This document shows, piece by piece, positions 1 through 9,600 of a stretch of 35,669 bases of DNA (position 1 is its first letter; the number at the start of each line of letters is the position of its first letter). A model generated the notes under the pieces. That model did no database searches and was not told the DNA's origin. It saw only the letters and a program-made list of their open reading frames with translations. Origin of the DNA: Dehalococcoidia bacterium (lineage in GTDB: Bacteria; Chloroflexota; Dehalococcoidia; Bin125); the NCBI GenBank assembly GCA_007571275.1, contig RKRS01000165.1, positions 1-35,669 on the forward strand, read 5' to 3'. The translations under genes and the position numbers were made by a program.

Positions 1-1
1 G

Positions 2-208
2 GGCGTGATTCGCTGGCTGCGGGCGCGCGTTCTGATCGCGCCCAGCGGACGACTGGGTTCGGTTGGTCAACCGTTGTTGTGGAGCGTGACGGCTCGCTTT
101 CTCGACCACTTTGGTTTGAGCGGGCTCGACCAGTTGCCTCCGCTCGAGCAGTTGAAACCACCAGCTCAACAAGGACAACTGTCGCTCGAGACGGAGCCCG
201 AGAGATGA
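2..208 (+). CDS. scpB: Segregation and condensation protein B (ScpB), C-terminal fragment, truncated by window start
   Basis: Frame 2 reads GVIRWLRARVLIAPSGRLGSVGQPLLWSVTARFLDHFGLSGLDQLPPLEQL; the G(R/Q)PLL(Y/W)..T..FL.HFGL..L..LPPLE pattern is typical of the ScpB C-terminus. Stop at 206-208 overlaps the next ATG (ATGA). Confidence 0.8.
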   Translation, partial: GVIRWLRARVLIAPSGRLGSVGQPLLWSVTARFLDHFGLSGLDQLPPLEQLKPPAQQGQLSLETEPER

Positions 209-510
209 CCTATATCACCGTGCTCACGGTCGAGTTGCTAATCTTCGAGTCGGCAACGCTCAAGGAGAAACGGGCGGTCATTCGCCAGGTCATGCAGCGG
301 ACGCGAAACAAGTTTCCGGTGGCCGCCGCTGAGGTTGCGCAGCAGGACGATCCGAGCCATGCGACGCTGGCGTTTGCCGCTATCGCGTCCGACGCGCAGA
401 TCTCGCACGCGACTGCTCAACGGGTATTCACGTTTATCGAAGATTTGCGGCTGGATTGTCAGGTGGGGATGGTATCGACAGAGACTGTGAGCTTCTCGTC
501 GACGACCTGA
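205..510 (+). CDS. DUF503 / YlxP-like protein
   Basis: MTYITVLTVELLIFESATLKEKRAVIRQVMQRTRNKFPVAAAEVAQQDDPSHATLAFAAIASD matches the DUF503 pattern (LTVEL.I....SLKEKR..I......R..FNVAVAEV). ATG at 205; the ORF track starts at an upstream in-frame ATG. Confidence 0.85.
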   Translation: MTYITVLTVELLIFESATLKEKRAVIRQVMQRTRNKFPVAAAEVAQQDDPSHATLAFAAIASDAQISHATAQRVFTFIEDLRLDCQVGMVSTETVSFSSTT

Positions 511-1781
511 GCCCAGAGGTCGTGACCCATTGCCTCGATGATCTCGACTGTTCTGAATTCGCCCGGGTTCGCCTCGCCCAGCGCGAGTACCAGACCATCG
601 ACTTCGGCCGCTTCGCGGTAGGTGCGCCCAGCAATGATCGGCTCGCCATCGTCGGTGGTCTGTCCCGCTTCCGATTCCACCAGCAGCTCGAGTTGGCGAC
701 CGACTTGTTGCTCGTTCCTCCGGGCCGAGATATCAGCCAGCAGCAGCATTAGCTCCTCATGGCGTCGATGCTTGGTCCGTTCAGGAATCTGCTCAGACAT
801 ATCGGCCGCTGGCGTGCCGCGTTGCGGCGAGTAGATGAACGCGCCGGCGCGGTCGAACTCGGCATCAGCGACAAAATCGAGCAGTTCGCCGAATTCAGAC
901 TCCGATTCGCCAGGGAATCCGACGATGAACGTGGTGCGAATAGCGATATCAGGCATGGCAGCGCGCAGGCGATCGAGCGTGCCACGGACCATGCCCATGT
1001 TGTGCGGACGTTTCATCCGTCGCAGCACGGTTGGCGATCCATGCTGCAGCGGGATGTCGAGGTAATGACAGACCTGGGGCGTGTTGGCCATGACTTCGAC
1101 CAGGCTGGGAGTCACGAATCCGGGATAGGCATACATCAAGCGGAGCCAGTCAGCGCCCGACTCGGCCGCCAATCGCTCGATCAGCCGAGCGAGTCCGTTG
1201 GCGTCACCCCACTCGGCTCCGTAGGCGGTGCTGTCCTGGGCAACGAGTACGATCTCGCGCGCGCCTCGGGCCACGAGCGCTCGCGCCTCACTGACCAGCG
1301 CGTCAGGGCGGACGCTACGGAACTGCCTGCCCTTGATGCCCGGGATGTTGCAAAAGGTGCACGGTCGCGCGCAGCCGTCGGAGATTTTCAGGTAGGCGGA
1401 TGGCCTCAGACCAAGCGACGTGTCCGGAATGTCTCGCTCGGCCTCGACGATTCCCGCGTGTTCGGCGATCTCTTGCCACGCCTCGATGCCGAAGGCGGCG
1501 TCGATTCCGTCGATCTCAATGACCTGTTCCCGCTCGATCTGCGACCAACAACCGGTGACGACGAGCTGCTGATCGGGAACGCGCTCGGCCGCGAGAAACT
1601 GCGCGGCGGCTCGCGATTCCTCGCGGGCGTCGTCGATGAAGCCGCACGTGTTGAGGATGACCAGATCAGCCTCCATGCGATTGGGCGTCGCGCGGTGTCC
1701 GGCCTGTTCAAGGGTTTGGGCAATGCGGTCCGAGTCGGTCGTGTTCTTGGGACAACCGAGGGTCACGATTTGGTATCGCAT
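459..1781 (-). CDS. rimO: Radical SAM methylthiotransferase, RimO family (ribosomal protein S12 methylthiotransferase)
   Basis: N-terminal TLGCPKNTTDSDRI, radical SAM CARPCTFCNIPGIKGRQFRS, C-terminal TRAM-like region. Confidence 0.88.
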   Translation of the reverse strand: MRYQIVTLGCPKNTTDSDRIAQTLEQAGHRATPNRMEADLVILNTCGFIDDAREESRAAAQFLAAERVPDQQLVVTGCWSQIEREQVIEIDGIDAAFGIEAWQEIAEHAGIVEAERDIPDTSLGLRPSAYLKISDGCARPCTFCNIPGIKGRQFRSVRPDALVSEARALVARGAREIVLVAQDSTAYGAEWGDANGLARLIERLAAESGADWLRLMYAYPGFVTPSLVEVMANTPQVCHYLDIPLQHGSPTVLRRMKRPHNMGMVRGTLDRLRAAMPDIAIRTTFIVGFPGESESEFGELLDFVADAEFDRAGAFIYSPQRGTPAADMSEQIPERTKHRRHEELMLLLADISARRNEQQVGRQLELLVESEAGQTTDDGEPIIAGRTYREAAEVDGLVLALGEANPGEFRTVEIIEAMGHDLWAQVVDEKLTVSVDTIPT

Positions 1782-2545
1782 CAGCCGCCGCCAGTCGAAG
1801 CGCCGGGGCGCGGACCGCGGCTGACCACGAGGGTGATCACGGCATCCTCAAGCGGTTGGGCGCCGGGCGCGGGAGATTGCTCGAGCACGGTGCCAAGCGG
1901 CGAATCGTCGTAGATTGAGATCACGACATAGGGCGCATTGAGCCGCTTGATGAAGTTGATCGCTTCGCGAGAGCTGAACTGGAGCAGGTCGGGCAAGGGG
2001 CCGAAATCAACGTTGGTCGGAACCGAAGCGCTGATCGTCTGCTCCAGCGTCTCGCTCGTGGTATCGATGCCAGGTACATCGCGCGTTTCCTCGACCGGCT
2101 CAACCTCGTCGCGCAGGCCCACGACTGCGACCACGGCGCCAATGATCACCAGGATCACGACCGCCGCGGCGAGCCACGGACCGAGATGCACTCGCGGTGG
2201 TCGCAGTTCCTCGCGCGGTCTGCCGCTGCGCTCGGCGGCCTCGTAGGATTCGATCGTCTCCTGAGCGAGCTGAAGCCCCTCACCGGCGATACTCGGCTCG
2301 AACGGGAATCGCTCCAGGAGCGGCCCCTCATCCAGCCCGAGGTATTGCGCATAGGAGCTGAGGAAGCCTCGGGCGAAGGGCGCGGCTGGCATTCGTCGCC
2401 AGTCTTCCGCTTCGAGCGCCTCGAGGTAATGACGCGCAATGCGGGTGGCCTGATGCGCCTGAGCGATCGAGCGGCCACGCCGAATCCTGGCCTGACGGAG
2501 TTCTTCACCGATGCCCGTCAAGTTGGCGTCGCCTCGGCTGACCAT
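1781..2545 (-). CDS. RodZ-like protein: N-terminal HTH, one TM segment, C-terminal PASTA domain
   Basis: IGEELRQARIRRGRSIAQAHQATRIARHYLEALEAEDWRRMPAAPFARGFLSSYAQYLGLD (RodZ/HTH_25-like), then a hydrophobic WLAAAVVILVIIGAVVAVVGL segment, then a PASTA-like LPDLLQFSSREAINFIKRLNAPYVVISIYDDSPLGTVLEQSPAPGAQPLEDAVITLVVSRGP. Confidence 0.8.
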   Translation of the reverse strand: MVSRGDANLTGIGEELRQARIRRGRSIAQAHQATRIARHYLEALEAEDWRRMPAAPFARGFLSSYAQYLGLDEGPLLERFPFEPSIAGEGLQLAQETIESYEAAERSGRPREELRPPRVHLGPWLAAAVVILVIIGAVVAVVGLRDEVEPVEETRDVPGIDTTSETLEQTISASVPTNVDFGPLPDLLQFSSREAINFIKRLNAPYVVISIYDDSPLGTVLEQSPAPGAQPLEDAVITLVVSRGPRPGASTGGG

Positions 2546-2547
2546 AT

Positions 2548-3588
2548 CTAAATCTCGGCGTCCGGAATCACGGCGGTCTTGAGCACGGACGGATCGGTGC
2601 GTGAGGTGTAGGACTGATCCGCAACAGAGAGCATGAATCGGTGTGAGACGATGCGGTCAACCGCGTCCAGCGTCGGCAGCAACGCAGCCGTGCGGCGGAA
2701 CTGATCGGGCGTGGCGTTTTGCGTACCGGTCAATGAGACCTCGCGGTAGTGGAGGTCATTGACATCGACGACCGCAGACGACTCAGGAGGGAAGCCGGCG
2801 AACAGATTGACGCTGCTCTGTCGGCCGGCGACCTGAAGCGCCGCCTCGGTCAATCCGTTGAGGCCAACGGACACGATCACAATGTCGCATCCGTTGCCGC
2901 CTGTCGCTTCGGCGACGGTCGCTTGTAACTCATCCACATCGCCGCCACAGACGCGCGTCGCGCCGATGTCAGCCGCTGCGGCGCGTCGCACATCGACCGG
3001 CTCTGACACGATGATCTCTCCCGCGCCCAAGGCTCGGGCGAGGAGGACATGAAGCAAGCCCATCGGTCCCGCGCCGAGAATGGCGACGCTGGCGCCGGCT
3101 CGGAACCGACAGGACTCGAGGGAGTTGAGTACGCAGGCAGTGGGTTCGGTCAGCGCCGCGCGACCCCAGTCGGCGCCCTCAGCGAGCTTCACCGCGTGAC
3201 CCTGGGCGACCAACGAGGCCGGCAGCAGAACCTGCTCGGCCAGTCCGCCGTTGGCGTCGTAGCCCAGTGTGCGTCGTGACGTGCAGCGGTTGCGCAGGCC
3301 ACGTCGGCAGAACTCGCAGCCGCCGCAGGCGATGATCGGGTACACGGCGACGCCATCACCGAGTTGGAGATCGTCGACGCCGTCGCCCAGTTTGACCACC
3401 TGTCCGGCAAACTCATGACCGGGGATGACGCCGGGCCTGGCGTACTTCTCGCCGCGATAAACGCGCAGGTCGGAGGCGCAGACGCTGGCCGCTCCGACTT
3501 CGATGACCACTTCGCCCGGTCCCGGTTCGGGCGATGGTACGTCGTCAACCCGAATCTGGCCGGGCTGGTCGAAGATGAGAGCTCGCAT
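2548..3588 (-). CDS. Zinc-dependent medium-chain alcohol dehydrogenase
   Basis: GHEFAGQVVKLGDGVDDLQLGDGVAVYPIIACGGCEFCRRGLRNRC (MDR Zn site and structural Cys cluster), AILGAGPMGLL nucleotide-binding motif. Confidence 0.88.
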   Translation of the reverse strand: MRALIFDQPGQIRVDDVPSPEPGPGEVVIEVGAASVCASDLRVYRGEKYARPGVIPGHEFAGQVVKLGDGVDDLQLGDGVAVYPIIACGGCEFCRRGLRNRCTSRRTLGYDANGGLAEQVLLPASLVAQGHAVKLAEGADWGRAALTEPTACVLNSLESCRFRAGASVAILGAGPMGLLHVLLARALGAGEIIVSEPVDVRRAAAADIGATRVCGGDVDELQATVAEATGGNGCDIVIVSVGLNGLTEAALQVAGRQSSVNLFAGFPPESSAVVDVNDLHYREVSLTGTQNATPDQFRRTAALLPTLDAVDRIVSHRFMLSVADQSYTSRTDPSVLKTAVIPDAEI

Positions 3589-3630
3589 GTGTGGGCCTAT
3601 CGCGACAGGCGCGACGCCGAGCAGGCTCAG

Positions 3631-3963
3631 TTAGGGCGTACGCGCCGGCTCAGGCGGACGGCTACGTGGTCGACGAGCCGCATCGGGGTTGCGTGAAGTG
3701 TGATATTGCCGCAACAGCCGTGACTTGCGTCGGGCGGCAGTGTTGGCATGGATGACGCCGCGCTGGGCAGCTCGGTCGAGCGCGCTCACGGCGCGCTGGA
3801 TGGCGGTGTCCGCGTCAGACCATTTCTGCGTATCGACGGCGTCGTCAATGGCGTCAAGCGCGGCGCGCACGGAGCCGCGCGCGTAGGTTCGGATTGGCTT
3901 GTTGCGCATCCGCCGCTTTTGGCTCTGGCGCAGATATTTGATGGCAGCAGCCTTGTTGGCCAC
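3631..3963 (-). CDS. rpsT: 30S ribosomal protein S20
   Basis: MANKAAAIKYLRQSQKRRMRNKPIRTYARGSVRAALDAIDD...AVSALDRAAQRGVIHANTAARRKSRLL is typical of S20. Confidence 0.93.
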   Translation of the reverse strand: MANKAAAIKYLRQSQKRRMRNKPIRTYARGSVRAALDAIDDAVDTQKWSDADTAIQRAVSALDRAAQRGVIHANTAARRKSRLLRQYHTSRNPDAARRPRSRPPEPARTP

Positions 3964-4125
3964 GACAACCCCTCTTTCACAATCCGCCTCATCGTATCAG
4001 CCGATCCGCGAATGTCTACCGCGCGGCGCGGGTTGACGCGGGTTGATTGGCGTACGAGGCGCATGACTGGTCGGTCGACACGGCGCGCGCGTGCATCTTT
4101 CGCCGCGATTTGCCACAGTGCGGAG

Positions 4126-5757
4126 GTGAGCCTGAATTCCCCGACCTCCCTGCGCGCGCGACTGTCGGGCAGCCGCAGCACCGTGATCGGCGCGGTGCTG
4201 CTGATCGGCCTGTCGTTTCTCGGTTCGCGTCTGCTCGGCGCGGCGCGGACGATTGTGATCGCCGATCAGTACGGTACGTCGGTCGAGTTGGACGCGTTCT
4301 GGGTGGCGATGCGCCTGCCCGATCTCGTCTTCCAGTTGTTGGCCGGTGCGACGCTCGCGTCCGCCTTCATCCCGGTCTACGCCCGAGTCTTGCAAGATCG
4401 TGGCGAGCGGGCCGCCTGGAGACTGGCCAGCATCGTCCTGAACTGGGTCCTGATCGGCACCATCGCGCTGGCGGCGGGCGTATTCCTCGCCGCCGACTGG
4501 ATCGTCCCGCTGCTGGCGCCCGGCCTGGGCGAGGACTCGGGCATCCAGAACGTGATCATGGACGATGCGATCTTCCTGACGCGGGTGTTGCTGCTCTCGC
4601 CCATTCTGTTCGCTGTCAGCGGGATGTTGACCGGCATGCTGCACGCGCGACAGCACTTCCTGCTGCCAGCGATCTCTCCACTGCTCTACAACCTGGCCTT
4701 CATCCTGGGGCCGCTGCTGCTGCCCAAGGAGCTGGGCGTTGAGGCGCTGGTGATCGGCGTGATCGCCGGGTCGGGACTGCACCTGATGATCCAGCTGCCC
4801 GCGCTGTCCACCGCGTTGATCCGATCAGGCGGCGGTCTGGGACTGCACTTCAGCCTGGGCGACGGGGAAGTGCGGGAGGTGCTGCGCCTGATGGGACCGC
4901 GCATGCTGGGACTGGCCGCCGCCCAGATCAACCTGATCGTGCTGACGTTCTTCGGTTCGCTGGTGGGCGATTCCTCGATCTCGATCCTCAACTTCGCCTG
5001 GTTGTTGTTGATGTTCCCGGTGGGCGTGTTCGGGATGTCACTGGCGACGGCCATCTTCCCGAGCCTGGCCGAACGCGCCGCCAGCGGCGGACCCGGCGCG
5101 GTCACGGCGATGGTCTCGCAAGCGCTGCGCTTCACGCTGTTTCTGGCAATTCCCGCGTCGATTGGCATGCTGCTCTTACGAGACTCAATCGTCAAAACAC
5201 TGCTCGAGCACGGCGCCTTTGACGCGACCGCCACGCCGTTGGTCAGTGACGTGTTGCTGTTCTTTTCAATTGGCCTGTTCGCGCATGCGGCGATTGAGAT
5301 CGTCTCACGCGGGTTTTATGTACTGGGCGACACGCGCACGCCGGTCGCGCTGGCGATTGCGTCGATGCTGCTCAACATCATTCTCTCGGCTGCGCTGGTC
5401 GGTCCGCTGGAGCTGCAGGGGCTGGCGCTGGCGCTGTCGATCTCGGCGATCGCGGAATGCAGCTTGCTCACGATCTTGCTGCACGGCAGGTTGGGGCGTC
5501 AGCTGATCTCCCGAACGGTGTGGTGGTCGACGCTCAAGACCGTAGTCGCAGCGGTGATCATGGGCCAGCTGATCTGGCTGCTGCTCGAAATCCTGACCGG
5601 GCTCGATTTCGCCAGGGATTCCTGGCTCACACTCGTACTGGGTGTAGTTGGTGGCGGAGTCGTCTATCTCGCCCTGAGCCTGATCATGAGGCAGGACGAA
5701 GCGGAAGTGTTGATCCTGCGAGTGGAATCTGTGCTCTCGCGCGCACTTCGTCGCTAG
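4126..5757 (+). CDS. murJ: Lipid II flippase MurJ / MviN family
   Basis: Multi-TM protein; GSRLLGAARTIVIADQYGTSVELDAFWVAMRLPDLVFQLLAGATLASAFIPVYARV is characteristic of MurJ. GTG at 4126 preceded by GGAG; residues upstream in the ORF overlap rpsT antisense and look non-coding. Confidence 0.88.
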   Translation: MSLNSPTSLRARLSGSRSTVIGAVLLIGLSFLGSRLLGAARTIVIADQYGTSVELDAFWVAMRLPDLVFQLLAGATLASAFIPVYARVLQDRGERAAWRLASIVLNWVLIGTIALAAGVFLAADWIVPLLAPGLGEDSGIQNVIMDDAIFLTRVLLLSPILFAVSGMLTGMLHARQHFLLPAISPLLYNLAFILGPLLLPKELGVEALVIGVIAGSGLHLMIQLPALSTALIRSGGGLGLHFSLGDGEVREVLRLMGPRMLGLAAAQINLIVLTFFGSLVGDSSISILNFAWLLLMFPVGVFGMSLATAIFPSLAERAASGGPGAVTAMVSQALRFTLFLAIPASIGMLLLRDSIVKTLLEHGAFDATATPLVSDVLLFFSIGLFAHAAIEIVSRGFYVLGDTRTPVALAIASMLLNIILSAALVGPLELQGLALALSISAIAECSLLTILLHGRLGRQLISRTVWWSTLKTVVAAVIMGQLIWLLLEILTGLDFARDSWLTLVLGVVGGGVVYLALSLIMRQDEAEVLILRVESVLSRALRR

Positions 5758-5866
5758 CAGCGCCGGGGGGGGTCTGAGGTGATCTGACAGGCTCTGATAG
5801 AGTTGAGCTTGTTCCGGCGCTGATCGGCTCACAGACGTCCAGATATTGACACCATTGCGAGAAACC

Positions 5867-6340
5867 ATGGCCTTGCAGGATCGCTCGATCGTATGCCGCG
5901 ACTGCGGACGCGATTTCGTTTTCACTTCGGGTGAGCAGGAGTTCTACCAGTCCAAAGGACTACAGAACGATCCGGTCCGTTGCCCCGAATGTCGTTCCGT
6001 GCGCAAGTCAATCCGTACCTCGCCCGAGGCCGAAGCCGGCTACGTGCGCTACGGCGGCGCGGCCTCGTTTGGCGGCAGGACGCCGCGTCAGATGCATCCG
6101 GCCGCCTGCGCGATGTGCGGCGACATGATTGAAGTCCCGTTCCTGCCGCGCGGTGATCGCCCGGTCTTCTGCACGACCGTGAAGCGGATCATGACGCTGG
6201 GCTATCAGATGGACGAGATCCAACAGCGTTGGGGCATCCACCCGTGCCAGGTCGAGGGCATCAACCAGGATTTGCGACGCGGCCTGATTGCGCCAAAGCC
6301 AGGCGTCGAAGCGCCTGACTATGAGCGCAGCCGCTCGTAG
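5867..6340 (+). CDS. Zinc-ribbon domain protein (CxxC-type)
   Basis: MALQDRSIVCRDCGRDFVFTSGEQEFYQSKGLQNDPVRCPECR (zinc ribbon) and a second CAMCGDMIEVPFLPRGDRPVFC motif. Start placed at ATG 5867. Confidence 0.75.
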   Translation: MALQDRSIVCRDCGRDFVFTSGEQEFYQSKGLQNDPVRCPECRSVRKSIRTSPEAEAGYVRYGGAASFGGRTPRQMHPAACAMCGDMIEVPFLPRGDRPVFCTTVKRIMTLGYQMDEIQQRWGIHPCQVEGINQDLRRGLIAPKPGVEAPDYERSRS

Positions 6341-6366
6341 CGGACAGAGGCACGCAGAAGGACAAC

Positions 6367-6678
6367 ATGGCAGACTCGCTGGCGCAACGCTGGATGCGCC
6401 TGATCGGCGGTCAGGGTCGGCCCACCGCTCGGCCACCGAGTGACGCCGAAGTCGCAGATACCGTCTCCCGTTATCCCGAACGCGCCGCACAGGCGCTGGT
6501 CGATCAGTCGCGTCGCCGTGGACAGGCGGCGTCTGCGAGAGAGGCGCGCGGCTGGATTAGCCAGCAGCTCGAAGAAGCTGCCGCCCTGCTCGACCAAGCG
6601 ACCCGCGAGCGCATCGGCGATTTGGCTGAGGCGCAGATCGCGAAACGATTCCCCAAGGATTCAACCGACGATGGCTGA
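6367..6678 (+). CDS. Hypothetical protein (103 aa), overlaps ileS start by 8 nt
   Basis: Complete ORF in the gap between the zinc-ribbon gene and ileS, short overlap with ileS consistent with translational coupling; no recognised family. Confidence 0.6.
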   Translation: MADSLAQRWMRLIGGQGRPTARPPSDAEVADTVSRYPERAAQALVDQSRRRGQAASAREARGWISQQLEEAAALLDQATRERIGDLAEAQIAKRFPKDSTDDG

Positions 6679-9600
6679 TTCAGCTACTGACGCTGCTACC
6701 ACTGACTCTGACCGTTCCACGCCCGCCCGTAGCGACCAACCGTTCCGCCCGGTCGGCTCGTTGATGCCGCATCGTGAACTCGAAGCGCGCATCCGAGCGT
6801 TTTGGCGCGAACGCGACATCTTCCGCCGTTCGGTCGAGGAGCGTCCCGCAGACGACATTTATTCGTTCTATGAAGGCCCCCCGACCGCAAACGGGACACC
6901 GGGCGTGCATCACGTGCTGTCGCGCGTGTTCAAGGACCTGTTCCCGCGATACCAGACGATGCGCGGCAAACGCGTGCCGCGTAAAGGGGGTTGGGACACG
7001 CACGGCCTGCCTGTCGAGATCGAGGTAGAGAAGACGCTCGGGCTGGACAGCAAGCCCGCGATCGAGAACTACGGCATCGCCGAGTTCAACCGTCATTGCC
7101 GCGAATCGGTCATGGAATACGTCGAGCAATGGGAAGACATGACCGAGCGGGTCGCGTTCTGGATCGACATGTCCGACGCGTATCGCACCTACACGCCCGA
7201 GTATGTTGAATCCTGCTGGTGGATCTTCAAGACCCTGTGGGACGCCGGGCTGATCTATGAGGCGCGACGCACCACGCCGCACTGTCCACGCTGCGAGACG
7301 TCGCTGTCCAGCCACGAACTATCGCAGGGTATGCAGGACGGCGTTCGTGACCAGGCTGTGACGGTTCGCTTCCGCGCGCACAACGATTCATTGCCCAAGC
7401 AGCTGCGCTGGTCGGGCGTGACTGATTTCCTCGCCTGGACCACAACCCCCTGGACCCTGCCGGCCAATTCTGGCCTGGCGCTGGCGGCGGATGAAACCTA
7501 CGCGGTCGTCGAGGTCGCCGATGGCGGGCGTGTCATTCTGGCCCGCGCGCTGCTCAACGCGTCGCTGGACGGCGCCGTGGAGAACCCGACCGTTGTTGGT
7601 CTGGTACAGGGATCCGAGCTGGTCGGGACCACATACGACGGTCTCTACGACCCGGATCGTTGGGGCGTCCCGGTCTATCGATTCGACGGCGCGCGGCTGG
7701 TGGAGTGGCGCGAAGCAGACGGTTCCCTGCCAGCGCGCCAGGTGGCGGCTGGTGACTTTGTCGAGATGGAGAGCGGCACCGGGATCGTCCACATCGCGCC
7801 GGCCTTCGGCGAGGACGACTATCTGCTGGGCCGCGAGGCGGGCCTGTTGTTCAGACAGCCGGTCGACCTGGGTGGAAACATGGTCGGCGACCCGCAGTCT
7901 CCCGAGGCGCCGGACTTCGTCGGCAAGTGGGTCAAGGACGCCGACCTGCTGATCATGGATGATCTGGAGTCGCGTGGATTCCTGCTGCGCAAGGACGTAT
8001 ACGAGCACACCTACCCCTATTGCTGGCGTTGCGACACCCCGTTGCTCTACTACGCCAAGCCGAGCTGGTACATCGCCACCTCGCAGGCGAAGGACGCCTT
8101 GACCCGCTCCAACGCTGAGCTGATCCACTGGCATCCAGAGCACACGGGCAGCGGACGCTACGGCGACTGGTTAGCCAACAATGTTGACTGGGCTGTCAGT
8201 CGTGAACGCTACTGGGGCACGCCGCTGCCATTCTGGCGCTGCACCGCGTGCGGGGATGTTACGTGCATTGGTTCCTTCGCCGAGCTGCGTGAACGGGCCA
8301 GGGACTTCAGTGGCGAGGAACCTGATCTGTCCGATCCGCACCGGCCGTATGTCGACGAGATTGAGATCGGCTGCGAGCGCTGCGGGGCAGCTGCCAGGCG
8401 TTGCCCCGAAGTGGCCGACGCCTGGTTCGACTCGGGCGCGATGCCCTATGCGCAGTGGCATTATCCGTTTGAGAATCAGGCCCGATTCGAGGAGCGGTTC
8501 CCGGCTGACTTCATCTGTGAGGCGGTCGATCAGACACGCGGTTGGTTCTACTCGCTACACGCTGAGGCGGCCATGTTGCACCACGCCGAGGCCGTGCCAT
8601 CTCCGACGTCATTCCGACATGTGATCTCGCTGGGGCACATCCTCGATGAGGGCGGCGAGAAGATGTCCAAGTCGAAGGGCAACGTGGTCGATCCGTGGAC
8701 CGTGCTCGATCAGAACGGCGCCGACGCCCTGCGCTGGTACTGCTATGTCGCTTCTCCGGCGGGGAATCCGCGTCGATTTTCGGAGCGTCTGGTCAGCGAG
8801 GCGCAACGCCGCTTCCTGCACACGCTCTGGAACACGTACTCCTTCTTCGTGACCTACGCCAACATCGATGGTTGGCGGCCGGCATCCAACCCGACACCGC
8901 CAACAGTTGAGCTGGATCGTTGGATCATCAGCGAATTGCAAGCGCTGATAGGCCGAGTCACTAAGGCGTTGGACGATTACGATCCGACGACGGCGGCTCG
9001 GGAGATCGATGGATTCGTCGATTCGCTGTCCAACTGGTACGTGCGTCGCAGTCGGCGGCGGTTCTGGTCATCCGCGCGCGGCGGCATCGCCGCTGACCTC
9101 GACGCCAAGCGCAGCGCCTATCAGACTCTGCATACCGTGCTCACCACCCTGGCCAAGCTGCTCGCGCCGATGACGCCATACCTGGCCGAGGACATCTGGC
9201 GCAACCTCGCCGCTGAGGTCGATGCCGAAGCGGCTGAATCGGTGCATCTTGCCGCATGGCCAGTCGCAGACGCCTCCCTGATCGATGAGGCGCTGAACCG
9301 AGACATGGCGCTGGTGCAGCGCGTGGCGTCGCTGGGCCGATCTGCGCGCAGCGCCGCCGGGATCAAGGTGCGACAACCGCTGCCGGCGGTCACCGTCGCC
9401 GTGCGTTCAGCTCAGGACGCGGAGGCAATCGAGCGACATCGCGCCACCATCGCGGAGGAACTCAACGTCAAGACGGTCAGCCTGGCCGATGCGGAAGCAG
9501 ATACTCGCCGCTACACGATCAAGCCGAATCTGCGGGTGCTCGGGCCGCGTCTCGGGGCGCAGCTGCCGGTCTTGCGATCTGCACTCAATGATCTGTCGCC

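Noticed and set aside
759-1913. 384-aa + strand ORF
   Set aside because: Antisense to rimO, which has clear radical SAM motifs; no recognisable domain.
3997-4782. 261-aa - strand ORF
   Set aside because: Antisense to murJ; low-complexity Arg/Gln/Asp composition expected from frame shadowing.
6341-6670. T-box leader for ileS
   Set aside because: The region is occupied by the 103-aa ORF that overlaps the ileS start; no room for or sign of a T-box.
7388-8143. 251-aa - strand ORF
   Set aside because: Entirely antisense within ileS; shadow ORF.
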